From the NCBI RefSeq assembly GCF_030812915.1, contig NZ_JAUSTQ010000005.1, forward strand, positions 123,035-187,034: 64,000 bases of DNA, in the 5' to 3' direction. Positions 36,562 through 44,292 of the stretch are shown here, piece by piece. How positions within the stretch are numbered: position 1 is the stretch's first letter; each line of letters opens with the position of its first letter. The notes under the pieces were generated by a model that did not search any database, was not told the DNA's origin, and was given only the letters and a program-made list of their open reading frames with translations. Position numbers and translations under genes: made by a program. Source of the stretch: Alkalibacillus salilacus. GTDB lineage: Bacteria > Bacillota > Bacilli > Bacillales > Alkalibacillaceae.

Positions 36562-37916
36562 GATGATTGGCCTTTCGCTTCAAGATTTTTACGGATCGCG
36601 TAAGTCGTCGCTCGATTGATAGCCTCAGTGGTTTGTTCATAAAAAAATGTCACGTCACCTGTCGGATCTTGAGCGCTCCTTCCTGCACGTCCAGCGATTT
36701 GGATAAGTGCTGCTTCATCGAACACGTGATGGTCAGCTTGAATAACCGCGACGTCAATCGAAGGAAACGTGACGCCCCGCTCGAGAATGGTTGTGGTGAT
36801 CAGGGCTGAGGTTGACTGAGTGCGAAATTGTTGAATGAGGTGATGACGATCAGGGCTTTCGGCGTGAACGTAGGGTAGGTCGAGTTTTGTTGCAAGTTGT
36901 TCGGCTAGTGCGATTGTGGGGACGAATAGGAGAAAACGGCGATTGGTTTGTTGTTTGGAACTGATCCATTGCGTGATTTTGGGTGGAAGTTGTTCGTCTT
37001 CGAGTTGTTTGGTGAGACGGAAGAGCATTTGTTTTGAGGGGATTGGTAAGGGGTGACCGTGATAACGCGCTGGGATTGAGACGGTCGGCAGTTGATTCGT
37101 GTTGATCAGCCATTTTTGTTTGAATCGCGGAGTGGCGGTAAGATAAATCGTCGCGCTATCTGGTTTCATCGCACGCCGGACGGCTTTTGGGAGCATTTTG
37201 TCATGATGATATGGGAATGCGTCGACTTCATCAACGATCATGACGTCGAAGGAGTTTTGATAACGTAATAATTGGTGCGTCGTCGCGATCACGAGGTGGC
37301 TATTGAGATCCTGTTCGGGACTGCCACCGTAAAGAGCAGCTAAGTGAATCGTTGGGAAGTCGTGTTTTAAGCGAGGGGCCAATTCTTTGACGACGTCTGA
37401 GCGTGGAGTCGCGAGACAGATTCGTTTGTGGTTTTGAAGAGCGTGCGTAATACCTTCATAAAGCATTTCAGTTTTCCCAGCACCACAGACGGCGTCGATT
37501 AATAATTGGTCGTTTTGTTGGATTGTTTTGACGAGTTGGATAGAAGCTCGTTGTTGGAGGTGGGTGAGATTGCCTCGCCATTTAAGTGGATTTTTCGGGT
37601 AGTGACGTGTCGGCTTTGGCCCTGTCCATTGGTATAGTGGCTCGAGCGTACTTGTGCGCCCCATTTGAATACATTGTTTGCAGTAGATGATAGGTTTCGG
37701 TTGGTGCGGGATTTTACCGAATAGGGATTGTTTCATATTGAAGCATCTAAAGCATTTGTGGAGAGTGAATTTTGTCTGGATAGATGGGATTCCAAGTATG
37801 TAGCCGTGTTTGGCCAGGTAATTCAGGCGCTGTTCGGAGATGTTTAATTCAGATTTGAGAAGTAATTTACCGGAAAATTTTCGTGCCATGTCTTCGATTA
37901 ACGGGGGTACATGCAT
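36558..37916 (-). CDS. comFA: DNA uptake helicase-like ATPase ComFA
   Basis: A 452-residue DEAD-type translocase for transforming DNA. A four-Cys zinc finger (CFRCFN then CKQC) lies near 75-105, Walker A DAVCGAGKTE near 140, a DEVD Walker B motif, and the helicase C-terminal motif QIAGRAGRS near 410. I chose the ATG at 37916, thirteen bases after GGAGG. A longer open frame would run into the 21-bp array upstream and code its periodic peptide, so it is rejected. Confidence 0.93.
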   Translation of the reverse strand: MHVPPLIEDMARKFSGKLLLKSELNISEQRLNYLAKHGYILGIPSIQTKFTLHKCFRCFNMKQSLFGKIPHQPKPIIYCKQCIQMGRTSTLEPLYQWTGPKPTRHYPKNPLKWRGNLTHLQQRASIQLVKTIQQNDQLLIDAVCGAGKTEMLYEGITHALQNHKRICLATPRSDVVKELAPRLKHDFPTIHLAALYGGSPEQDLNSHLVIATTHQLLRYQNSFDVMIVDEVDAFPYHHDKMLPKAVRRAMKPDSATIYLTATPRFKQKWLINTNQLPTVSIPARYHGHPLPIPSKQMLFRLTKQLEDEQLPPKITQWISSKQQTNRRFLLFVPTIALAEQLATKLDLPYVHAESPDRHHLIQQFRTQSTSALITTTILERGVTFPSIDVAVIQADHHVFDEAALIQIAGRAGRSAQDPTGDVTFFYEQTTEAINRATTYAIRKNLEAKGQSS

Positions 37917-37943
37917 GATTGAGTTGAAACCTCCTTGGGTTGG

Positions 37944-38090
37944 ATTGTTAAATAATCTGGGGACTTTGTTAAACAATTAATGGGGATTGTGAGACAGTAA
38001 CCTGAGATTGTTAAACATTCTATTCAGTTTGTGAAATAACTTCCGGAGATTGTTAGACAATGTTATAACATTGTTTAACAATCATGGAAC
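37944..38090. repeat. 21-bp-period intergenic array, ATTGTTTAACAAT family (array 3)
   Basis: Seven units start at 37944, 37965, 37986, 38007, 38028, 38049 and 38070, with no deviation from 21 bp. Cores range from ATTGTTTAACAAT to TTTGTGAAATAAC. The eight bases between cores are unrelated from unit to unit. The array fills nearly all the space between the stop of the NERD gene and the comFA ribosome binding site, so the comFA promoter must lie in it or upstream of it. Confidence 0.92.
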
Positions 38091-38095
38091 GCAGA

Positions 38096-39034
38096 TTACA
38101 TGAGTATATAAGAGGTCCCTCGTTTTTCGCCAATCTGTTTAGCTGTTCTTTTTAGTAATCTGCGAGCAGTATGCGGAGGTATGGCTAAAAACTTGGCAAC
38201 TAATTGGCAAGTCACATTGTCTCCAAAAATTAGTCGACACGCTCGTAAAGCAGGGATATGAGCTGATCGATCTCGGTGATGACAGGTTTGGCAAACCCAA
38301 GTACTGTAGGTTCGCTCCATAAATACATCGCCGCATCCTGTGCATAGAACGCCTGACTTAATATGCGCTAAAATACTAGGATAATCGTTTAATAGTTGAG
38401 ACTGCCTATTTTCATGATGACTTACTATAAATTGAGCTAGATTTTCGAGATAGTCCTTCTGGTTATGTGTTTCAGCATAAGTCATTAAAACCTCATCTAT
38501 CCGTTGAAGCAATCTTTGGCTAATGATCATGTTGGGTTCATTTCCTTCAATTGTAGGGATGGCTTCATCATGGGTAAGGACAACTAGTGGTTGAATCGGC
38601 GGAAGAGGATAAGGACTACTCTCAATCAATGTGGTTAATTTATGACGTTGCATTTCAGCTTGTGCTATAGGATCACGCCGTCGTACTGAGCGGTTACCAA
38701 CTTTTTGTTCAAAAACACCTGTCTGGGACTCGTAACGAAGCTCACCTTTATAGTGCTTCGTTTCTAAAATGAGGATACAATGCGGGAAGATTAAGAGATG
38801 GTCAATTTGACATTTTGAGCGATGGGCTTGGAAATACAAACCATGCAAATGGAAAAAATCTGATTGAATTTGGTTAATATAATAATAGATTGATTGCTCT
38901 CCTTCGTATCCCGCACTTTCAATCAGGTAACGTTCTTTTAATTCTTTAAAGTAAGGACTAGAAGCATCAAGTCGTGGCATGACCACCTCCAGCAATTCTA
39001 AATCTGGTGATTTCTCTCGCAAAATGGTCGTCAT
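38096..39034 (-). CDS. Nuclease-related-domain (NERD) protein with zinc ribbon
   Basis: A 312-residue protein starting at MTTILREKS, behind AAAGGAG. The NERD domain (about 45-160) shows EQSIYYYINQ, the conserved QIDHLLIFP and LILETKHYKGEL, the last resembling the catalytic E-x-K of restriction-type nucleases. The C-terminal part has a four-Cys zinc ribbon (CTGCG, CQTCH) and a basic tail with HTH-like character. Substrate unknown. It is flanked on both sides by 21-bp arrays of the same family. Confidence 0.85.
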   Translation of the reverse strand: MTTILREKSPDLELLEVVMPRLDASSPYFKELKERYLIESAGYEGEQSIYYYINQIQSDFFHLHGLYFQAHRSKCQIDHLLIFPHCILILETKHYKGELRYESQTGVFEQKVGNRSVRRRDPIAQAEMQRHKLTTLIESSPYPLPPIQPLVVLTHDEAIPTIEGNEPNMIISQRLLQRIDEVLMTYAETHNQKDYLENLAQFIVSHHENRQSQLLNDYPSILAHIKSGVLCTGCGDVFMERTYSTWVCQTCHHRDRSAHIPALRACRLIFGDNVTCQLVAKFLAIPPHTARRLLKRTAKQIGEKRGTSYILM

Positions 39035-39211
39035 CAAAAGCTCTCCTTTTTAACTACCATTATAGTGCGATCACCAAAGGTTGCATAGTCTATGAAAAAA
39101 CGCTAAGTAATAGGATTATTAAGCTTTTTATATCTTAAATGACCTATTTAAATAAATTAGAGACTTTAGCGATTTTTTCGCTCAAAAAATTATTTTTTAC
39201 AAACTAGCCAG

Positions 39212-39274
39212 ATTGTTTAACAATTTCTTAGGATTGTTTAACAATTGATAGAGATTATCTGACAATCTTAAATA
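39212..39274. repeat. 21-bp-period intergenic array, ATTGTTTAACAAT family (array 4)
   Basis: Three units at 39212, 39233 and 39254, exactly 21 bp apart. The first two contain ATTGTTTAACAATT; the third is ATTATCTGACAAT. The array lies between the degV terminator and the NERD gene start. Confidence 0.88.
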
Positions 39275-39280
39275 AATTAA

Positions 39281-39306
39281 AAACAGCTGAGCGCGCTCAG
39301 CTGTTT
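39281..39306 (-). terminator. Terminator of degV
   Basis: A perfect 26-bp palindrome (AAACAGCTGAGC and its complement with central GC) followed by TTTTAATTT on the minus strand, about fifteen bases after the degV stop. Confidence 0.88.
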
Positions 39307-39320
39307 CCTGATCTTAAGCG

Positions 39321-40166
39321 TTAATTCACTCGGTACCATCCAAGTCCAATGCCGCCTTCTCCTAAGTGCGTACCGATCACGGGACCGAAGTAGCTTAATG
39401 AAAATTCAACATTAGGGAATTTCGAATCTAGTTCGTCCATCCAGTTTTGGGCAAGCTCTTCACGTTCAGCGTGAATCACGACTGCTCGTAGTTGCTCAGC
39501 GTTTTTTGCATCTTCAGCGAGTAAATTTTCCATCCGTTTATACGCTTTTTTGCTTGTCCGAATTTTTTCAAACGGAACAATTTTCGTATCTTCAAAATGC
39601 AGGAGTGGCTTCACTTGCAGTAAACTACCAACCATAGCCTGAGCGCCAGTTAATCGACCACCTCGTGCTAGATGACTTAAATCATCAACCATAAAATACG
39701 CCCGCGAACTATTTTTCATTTCATGCAAACGTTCCATAATCGCATCGACAGGAGCACCTTCATGCGTCATTTTTGCCGCTTCCAACGCGTAAAACCCTTG
39801 AACCATACAGCTAATTTCCGAATCAAAGGGATAAACTTCCAAATTATCTACCATATCACCAGCTGACATGGCCGCTTGGTAAGTCCCGCTAATTCCACTT
39901 GATAAATGTACCGAAATCACCGCATCGTAATCTTGTGCGATTTCCTCAAATATCGAAACAAAATCCCCCACTGCAGGCTGACTCGTTTTCGGCAACTCTT
40001 TAGCTTCTCTTACTTTGTTATAAAATTCGCTTGTCGTTATATCTATTAATTCACGATAAGTTTCCTGTTCAAATGTCACACTAAGTGGCACCATAAATAT
40101 ATTCCATTTGTCACGTTCTTCTTGAGGTATGTATGATGTACTATCAGTTAAAACTGCAATCTTCAT
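39321..40166 (-). CDS. yviA: DegV family fatty-acid-binding protein
   Basis: A 281-residue protein. The DegV family opening (IAVLTDSTSYIP), the SQPAVGDF motif near 60 and HLSSGISGTY near 92 are clear; these bind fatty-acid head groups. Relatives (FakB) deliver exogenous fatty acids to the kinase FakA. Position beside degU matches B. subtilis yviA. The start follows AGGGAGGT. Confidence 0.92.
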   Translation of the reverse strand: MKIAVLTDSTSYIPQEERDKWNIFMVPLSVTFEQETYRELIDITTSEFYNKVREAKELPKTSQPAVGDFVSIFEEIAQDYDAVISVHLSSGISGTYQAAMSAGDMVDNLEVYPFDSEISCMVQGFYALEAAKMTHEGAPVDAIMERLHEMKNSSRAYFMVDDLSHLARGGRLTGAQAMVGSLLQVKPLLHFEDTKIVPFEKIRTSKKAYKRMENLLAEDAKNAEQLRAVVIHAEREELAQNWMDELDSKFPNVEFSLSYFGPVIGTHLGEGGIGLGWYRVN

Positions 40167-40266
40167 GCCAACGACCTCCCTCTATCATCCATTCTACAAC
40201 ACTATTCTTCCTTTTGCACCGATAATTTGAATGAACATTCATTTTGATTTTAGATTTTTGATCGAG

Positions 40267-40434
40267 ATTGTTAAACAATGTTCTCACATTGTTTAACAAT
40301 CCACAGCCTATATTTAACATTCTAATCCTTTTGTTAAACAATATCGATATATTGTTTAACAATCGCTCCGCTTTATTAAACAATCCCTCCGAAATATTAA
40401 ACAATCCCCTCTAAATGTTTAACAATCTAAAAGC
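40267..40434. repeat. 21-bp-period intergenic array, ATTGTTTAACAAT family (array 5)
   Basis: Eight units at 40267, 40288, 40309, 40330, 40351, 40372, 40393 and 40414, all 21 bp apart. Cores are variants of ATTGTTTAACAATC; between-core bases differ. It lies between the degU terminator and the degV start, about 90 bases from the degV ribosome binding site. An open frame through it codes a 7-residue periodic peptide and is judged spurious. Confidence 0.93.
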
Positions 40435-40448
40435 CGCATAACGCATAA

Positions 40449-40478
40449 AACCCCTTACGCCTGGTAGCGTAAGGGGTT
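40449..40478 (-). terminator. Terminator of degS-degU
   Basis: A perfect 12-bp stem AACCCCTTACGC/GCGTAAGGGGTT with a six-base loop followed by TT and A on the minus strand, fourteen bases after the degU stop. Confidence 0.88.
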
Positions 40479-40491
40479 ACATTTAATCATA

Positions 40492-41178
40492 TTATCTAAC
40501 TTGTACCCAGCCTTCTTTAATTGCTGTAACAACTGCTTGGGTACGGTCGTTCACGTTCATTTTTTGTAAAATGTTCGAGACGTGGTTTTTAACTGTCTTT
40601 TCACTAATAAATAAGTCTTCTGATATCCCGCGGTTACTACGGCCATCGGTCATCAGTTGTAAGACTTCACATTCACGGCGAGTAAGTAAATGAAGAGGTT
40701 TTCGGTATTCGATATATTCGAATGCAACATCTGAATTATCAGTCGGTTCACCTGATAAACGGCGATATTCACGCAATAAATTATGCGTTACTTTCGGGTG
40801 AATATAGGATCCACCTTCACTTACAATCTTAATCGCATTCACTAATTCTTCTGTATCCATTTCTTTCAGCATATAACCTAAAGCGCCAGATTTAAGCGCA
40901 TGAGTCACATACGACTCGTCGTCATGAATCGACAAAATAATGACTTTCAAATCATCAAATTGGTCGACTAACTGACGCGTCGCTTCGACACCATTTACTT
41001 CTGGCATATTAATATCCATTAACACAATATCTGGTTCGTGTTGTTTAATCGTATCAACGGCCTCTGATCCATCGCTAGCCTCTGCTACGACTTCGAAGCC
41101 TTCTTCAAATTCTAAAATTCGCTTGATTCCTTCACGGAAAAGTTTGTGATCGTCAATTAAAACGATACGGGTTGCCAT
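40492..41178 (-). CDS. degU: Response regulator DegU
   Basis: The 228-residue product starts at [14 protein letters not shown] behind GAAGGAGG; an upstream ATG adding 11 residues is rejected. The receiver domain (1-120) has the phospho-acceptor D55 ([10 protein letters not shown]) and acidic pocket D9-D10; a LuxR-type DNA-binding domain covers about 160-225 ([21 protein letters not shown]). DegU controls exoenzymes, competence, motility and biofilm genes. It follows degS and ends at a strong terminator. Confidence 0.97.
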   Translation of the reverse strand: MATRIVLIDDHKLFREGIKRILEFEEGFEVVAEASDGSEAVDTIKQHEPDIVLMDINMPEVNGVEATRQLVDQFDDLKVIILSIHDDESYVTHALKSGALGYMLKEMDTEELVNAIKIVSEGGSYIHPKVTHNLLREYRRLSGEPTDNSDVAFEYIEYRKPLHLLTRRECEVLQLMTDGRSNRGISEDLFISEKTVKNHVSNILQKMNVNDRTQAVVTAIKEGWVQVR

Positions 41179-41348
41179 GGTACTCCTCCTTCGACTGATA
41201 CCTTTACTCAAGCCGTAAAATCTCCCTAGAAATGTACAACCTATTATACTACAATTATCGGCTTATGGGTAATCTTTCATACAAAAAAGTTAAAAATTTA
41301 TTAAATATAATGAAATTTAGCTAATGATGGAAAGCCTATTTCATAACA

Positions 41349-42500
41349 TTACCCTTCGCCTTCACCTTGTACAGGCAATTGCATCAATACTTTTGTTCCT
41401 TGTCCTTGTTCCGATTTCAACTCAATCGTACCACCAAGCATATCGACACGTTCTCTCATACCTGTTAGACCAAATGATGATTCCTTTTCTGTTTCGATAT
41501 CAAACCCTTTACCATGATCAATCACTTGGACGTTTACTTGTTGAACAGTTTCTTCAAAAATCACTTCAATCAAGCTCGTATCAGCATGCTTGATGGCATT
41601 TTGTACGGATTCTTGAACTAAACGAAACACAGCCGCTTCAAATTTCTGATTATAACGCTTGTTACTTTCTTTCGCTTTAAATTCAACCTTAATTTCATGA
41701 TAGTCCTCAACCGTCTTCAAATATTTACGAAGCGTCGGCACTAAGCCAAGATCATCGAGTGCCATTGGACGAAGGTCATAAATAATTTTGCGCACTTCAT
41801 ATAATGCGTTACGCACGAGCTCTTTCACTTCTTTAATTTCCTTCGTCGCCTCATCAATGCCTCGCTCACGAAGCGTCTTCGTCACAATGTCCGAGCGAAT
41901 CATGACATTCGCTAGCATTTGGGCAGGTCCATCGTGTATATCTCTCGACAGTTTTCGACGCTCTTCTTCTTGAGCATCGATAATTTTAAGGCCAAAATTA
42001 TACTTCTGATTAGCCTGGGTGAGCGCATCATTGACTTCTCGAAAATCCTCAGTTAGATAATGCAACATGACGTTAATCTTACTCATCACATTTTCCGTGC
42101 GGGCAATATTCTCATCAAGTGCTCTTATCCGATTTTCCAATTCATCACGGCGCTTAACAAGTTCTTCTTCTTGTTGGCGTTGAACGACAAGTTTCGTATG
42201 CAGCTCATATGTCGTATTATACGTTTCCTGGACTTGTTCCTCACTATACTGCGAGAAGTTTTTGCTAACATCACTTAAACGCTGGCGCGATAATTTAAGC
42301 CTACGTTCGAGCTGATCATTATCCGCAATCATTTGATCAACTTGGTTACGAATTTCCTTCACTTCTTCCGCGAGTTTCTCTTGTTCCTGCCTAGAATGCT
42401 CACTTAAGTTAAAAATCTCTTCCTTACTATTTGAGACGACATTAACCATTTCATCGATGATTTTATTTAACATTTGATCTTGGTCTAAAATATTGGACAT
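41349..42500 (-). CDS. degS: Sensor histidine kinase DegS
   Basis: A 383-residue soluble kinase. The start MSNILDQDQM follows GGAGGAG; a longer frame adding 23 residues is rejected. The N-terminal DegS sensor coiled coil (about 1-170) is followed by a HisKA_3 domain with H189 in EEERRKLSRDIHDGPAQ, the same residue number as in B. subtilis, and an ATPase domain ending in FGLTGMRERVDMLGG. It phosphorylates DegU. Confidence 0.97.
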   Translation of the reverse strand: MSNILDQDQMLNKIIDEMVNVVSNSKEEIFNLSEHSRQEQEKLAEEVKEIRNQVDQMIADNDQLERRLKLSRQRLSDVSKNFSQYSEEQVQETYNTTYELHTKLVVQRQQEEELVKRRDELENRIRALDENIARTENVMSKINVMLHYLTEDFREVNDALTQANQKYNFGLKIIDAQEEERRKLSRDIHDGPAQMLANVMIRSDIVTKTLRERGIDEATKEIKEVKELVRNALYEVRKIIYDLRPMALDDLGLVPTLRKYLKTVEDYHEIKVEFKAKESNKRYNQKFEAAVFRLVQESVQNAIKHADTSLIEVIFEETVQQVNVQVIDHGKGFDIETEKESSFGLTGMRERVDMLGGTIELKSEQGQGTKVLMQLPVQGEGEG

Positions 42501-42658
42501 CGAAACTCCTCCATCATTCATACTATATCTTTCGGCTTGTTTTATAAATTCTTTGAGGGTCTTGATCAAATTTTTTATTCATATTTTATAAAAATTCATG
42601 ACAAAAGTCTTAAACTTAAAAGGAATTATGCATTTTTCAGAAATCATCCCCGCAAAAT

Positions 42659-42687
42659 TTGCCTGGCTAACCTTGTTTTTATATAAT
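42659..42687 (+). promoter_or_regulatory. Promoter of yvyE
   Basis: TTGCCT and TATAAT are separated by exactly 17 bases, 24 bases upstream of the yvyE start, a good vegetative sigma-A match. Confidence 0.82.
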
Positions 42688-42710
42688 AGTTGGTTAGGAG
42701 GATGACTGAC

Positions 42711-43349
42711 ATGCTAGAAAATTATTTAACTGTAAAACAACAAAGTGAACACGAAATCATCATACAAAAGTCTCGATTTATCGGACATATTAAGCGTACC
42801 GAAACTGAAGATGAAGCACAAGCATTTATTAATCAAATAAAAAAAGAACATGCCAGTGCGACGCATAACTGCTCGGCCTATATGATTGGTGAGCAAAACT
42901 TAATCCAAAAAGCTCATGATGATGGCGAACCAAGTGGTACAGCAGGTGTACCCATGCTGGAAGTGTTAAAACAAATGGATATGAAAGATACGACCGTTGT
43001 GGTGACACGTTATTTTGGTGGGATTAAATTAGGTGCAGGAGGACTCATTCGCGCATACTCAAATGCGACAAGCGAAGCTATTCGAGCGGTTGGCGCTGTT
43101 AAACGTTCATTGATGCAAAATGTCATGATTCAGGCTGACTACGGCATGCTAGGCAAACTAGAAAATGAACTACGTACACATGATTATTTAATCGACACGA
43201 TCGATTACGCAGAAGATGTTACTTTTCACGTCCTCGTTCCTATATCCGATGCAGAAGACTTTAAAAGCTGGATTGTCAATTTAACCAGCGATCAAGTAAC
43301 AATCAAAGACGACGAAACCCAATATATAGAACGAGATGTGGAAGTTTGA
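42711..43349 (+). CDS. yvyE: YigZ/IMPACT family protein YvyE
   Basis: The 212-residue product starts at MLENYLTVKQ, nine bases after AGGAGG. The N-terminal UPF0029/IMPACT domain (about 15-125) shows KSRFIGHI, ATHNCSAYMIG and YFGGIKLGAGGLIRAYSNA; a small C-terminal domain follows. The family is thought to bind RNA or proline-type substrates, and B. subtilis YvyE is divergent from degS exactly as here. Confidence 0.94.
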   Translation: MLENYLTVKQQSEHEIIIQKSRFIGHIKRTETEDEAQAFINQIKKEHASATHNCSAYMIGEQNLIQKAHDDGEPSGTAGVPMLEVLKQMDMKDTTVVVTRYFGGIKLGAGGLIRAYSNATSEAIRAVGAVKRSLMQNVMIQADYGMLGKLENELRTHDYLIDTIDYAEDVTFHVLVPISDAEDFKSWIVNLTSDQVTIKDDETQYIERDVEV

Positions 43350-43355
43350 TTCAAG

Positions 43356-43395
43356 TCCGTTGTTGAATTGTGATTCGCTATTGGTGAACAGTTTC
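43356..43395. repeat. Left-end fragment of the GC-rich structured repeat
   Basis: The start GTCCGTTGTTGAATTGTGAT, then TCGCT and GGTG, repeats the first 35 bases or so of copy C at 55261 with a few changes, then similarity stops. It lies directly after the yvyE stop. Confidence 0.65.
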
Positions 43396-43495
43396 ACATG
43401 GACATTCTATATAGATGCGATAATAGCTATTTACTTCTCGTGTTTCAATAACGTGAAAGCTTTCCCTCCTGGTAATGTCATGTTATGATACATAT

Positions 43496-43567
43496 GCACG
43501 CAGCTCCTTTGTTTTGTTTTAGTGGTATAAAACAAGGATAACAAATAAGGAGTTTGCGTGCTTTTTT
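43496..43567 (+). terminator. Long-stem terminator downstream of yvyE
   Basis: GCACGCAGCTCCTT pairs with AAGGAGTTTGCGTGC across an AT-rich inner hairpin, followed by TTTTTT. It lies about 145 bases after the yvyE stop, beyond the repeat fragment. Confidence 0.75.
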
Positions 43568-43570
43568 GTC

Positions 43571-43765
43571 TCATCAAACCGCTCAGTTGGTGTCAGGTGA
43601 GGAGCGCAGGTGGTGACGCCTGCGGGAACAGCACGCGTCTCGAGACCCCGCAGGCCATGCTTTTTGGCCGAGGAGGCTCGAGCCGTGCCCGCGGCAAGCA
43701 TCCACCGAAAGCGGATCGCCTGACGCCAACGGCCGACATCAAACCCTCATGCTGAATTGTGTATC
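43571..43765. repeat. GC-rich structured repeat, copy A
   Basis: A GC-rich island in AT-rich surroundings. Near its ends GTTGGTGTCAGG (43586-43597) and CCTGACGCCAAC (43719-43730) form an 11-of-12 inverted repeat. The core (CTCGAGCCTCC on the minus strand through GGGGTCTCGAG) is shared in the opposite orientation with copy B. No transposase is encoded. Confidence 0.8.
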
Positions 43766-43799
43766 TACCCCAACAAATATATTAGAGCCAACAAAAAAA

Positions 43800-43829
43800 C
43801 CACCAACATTGCTTAGCGCAATTTGGTGG
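43800..43829 (-). terminator. Terminator of the sqdB-sqdX-gtrA operon
   Basis: CCACCAA/TTGGTGG with inner ATTGC/GCAAT pairing, followed by TTTTTTTG on the minus strand. It overlaps the end of the gtrA-like gene. Confidence 0.85.
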
Positions 43830-44292
43830 CTTTGTTTTGTTTACGTAACGATATTTGATAATCTTTGAACACATAATATTTAATCATGAAGAAGCTAGCG
43901 AGTGATGATGACGCCATGGCACTCCCTTTAGCAATGTTATACGCCAACCACGCTGGAATCGCGAATAGGCCGAACAAGGCATTAACCGCAACGAAAATTA
44001 AGTTATTAACGCCCAGACTGATAATAGCCTGAATAATAAACCCTACGCGTTGGCGATTAGCACCATTAGAAGTACGGTTAAACGTAATAGTCGCATTCCA
44101 TAAATAACTATTTAACACAGATAACGAGTAAGCTGTTGTGTTAAATAGAATCAGCGTTAACGTATCGGTAGTCGGAAAAAAGATCAAAAGTAGATTCAGT
44201 ACGCCAATATCGATTGCAGCGTTTGAACTACCAATCACGCTGAATTGGAAAAATTGCTTAATACCACTTTTTCGTTTCTTTTCTTCTGTCAT
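43813..44292 (-). CDS. GtrA-family membrane protein
   Basis: A 159-residue protein with four predicted TM helices and the GtrA-family opening (FFQFSVIGSSNAAIDIGVLNLLL) and YSLSVLNSYLWNATITF near 50-70. GtrA-type proteins move or assist lipid-linked sugars across membranes. It overlaps the glycosyltransferase stop by four bases, so it belongs to the putative sulfolipid operon; a flippase or accessory role there is inferred. Confidence 0.88.
   Translation of the reverse strand: MTEEKKRKSGIKQFFQFSVIGSSNAAIDIGVLNLLLIFFPTTDTLTLILFNTTAYSLSVLNSYLWNATITFNRTSNGANRQRVGFIIQAIISLGVNNLIFVAVNALFGLFAIPAWLAYNIAKGSAMASSSLASFFMIKYYVFKDYQISLRKQNKATKLR

Noticed and set aside
37944..38090. CRISPR array
   Set aside because: The unit is only 21 bp with a 13-bp imperfect core and 8-bp gaps, far too short for repeat plus spacer, and no cas genes are present.
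40144..40404. 86-residue open frame on the minus strand upstream of degV
   Set aside because: Same cause: periodic translation of array 5, running into the degV ribosome binding site and start.
43519..43755. Overlapping open frames on both strands in the GC-rich island
   Set aside because: Frames arise from high GC in an inverted-repeat element; no ribosome binding site, and parallel frames occur in copies B and C without conserved protein sequence.
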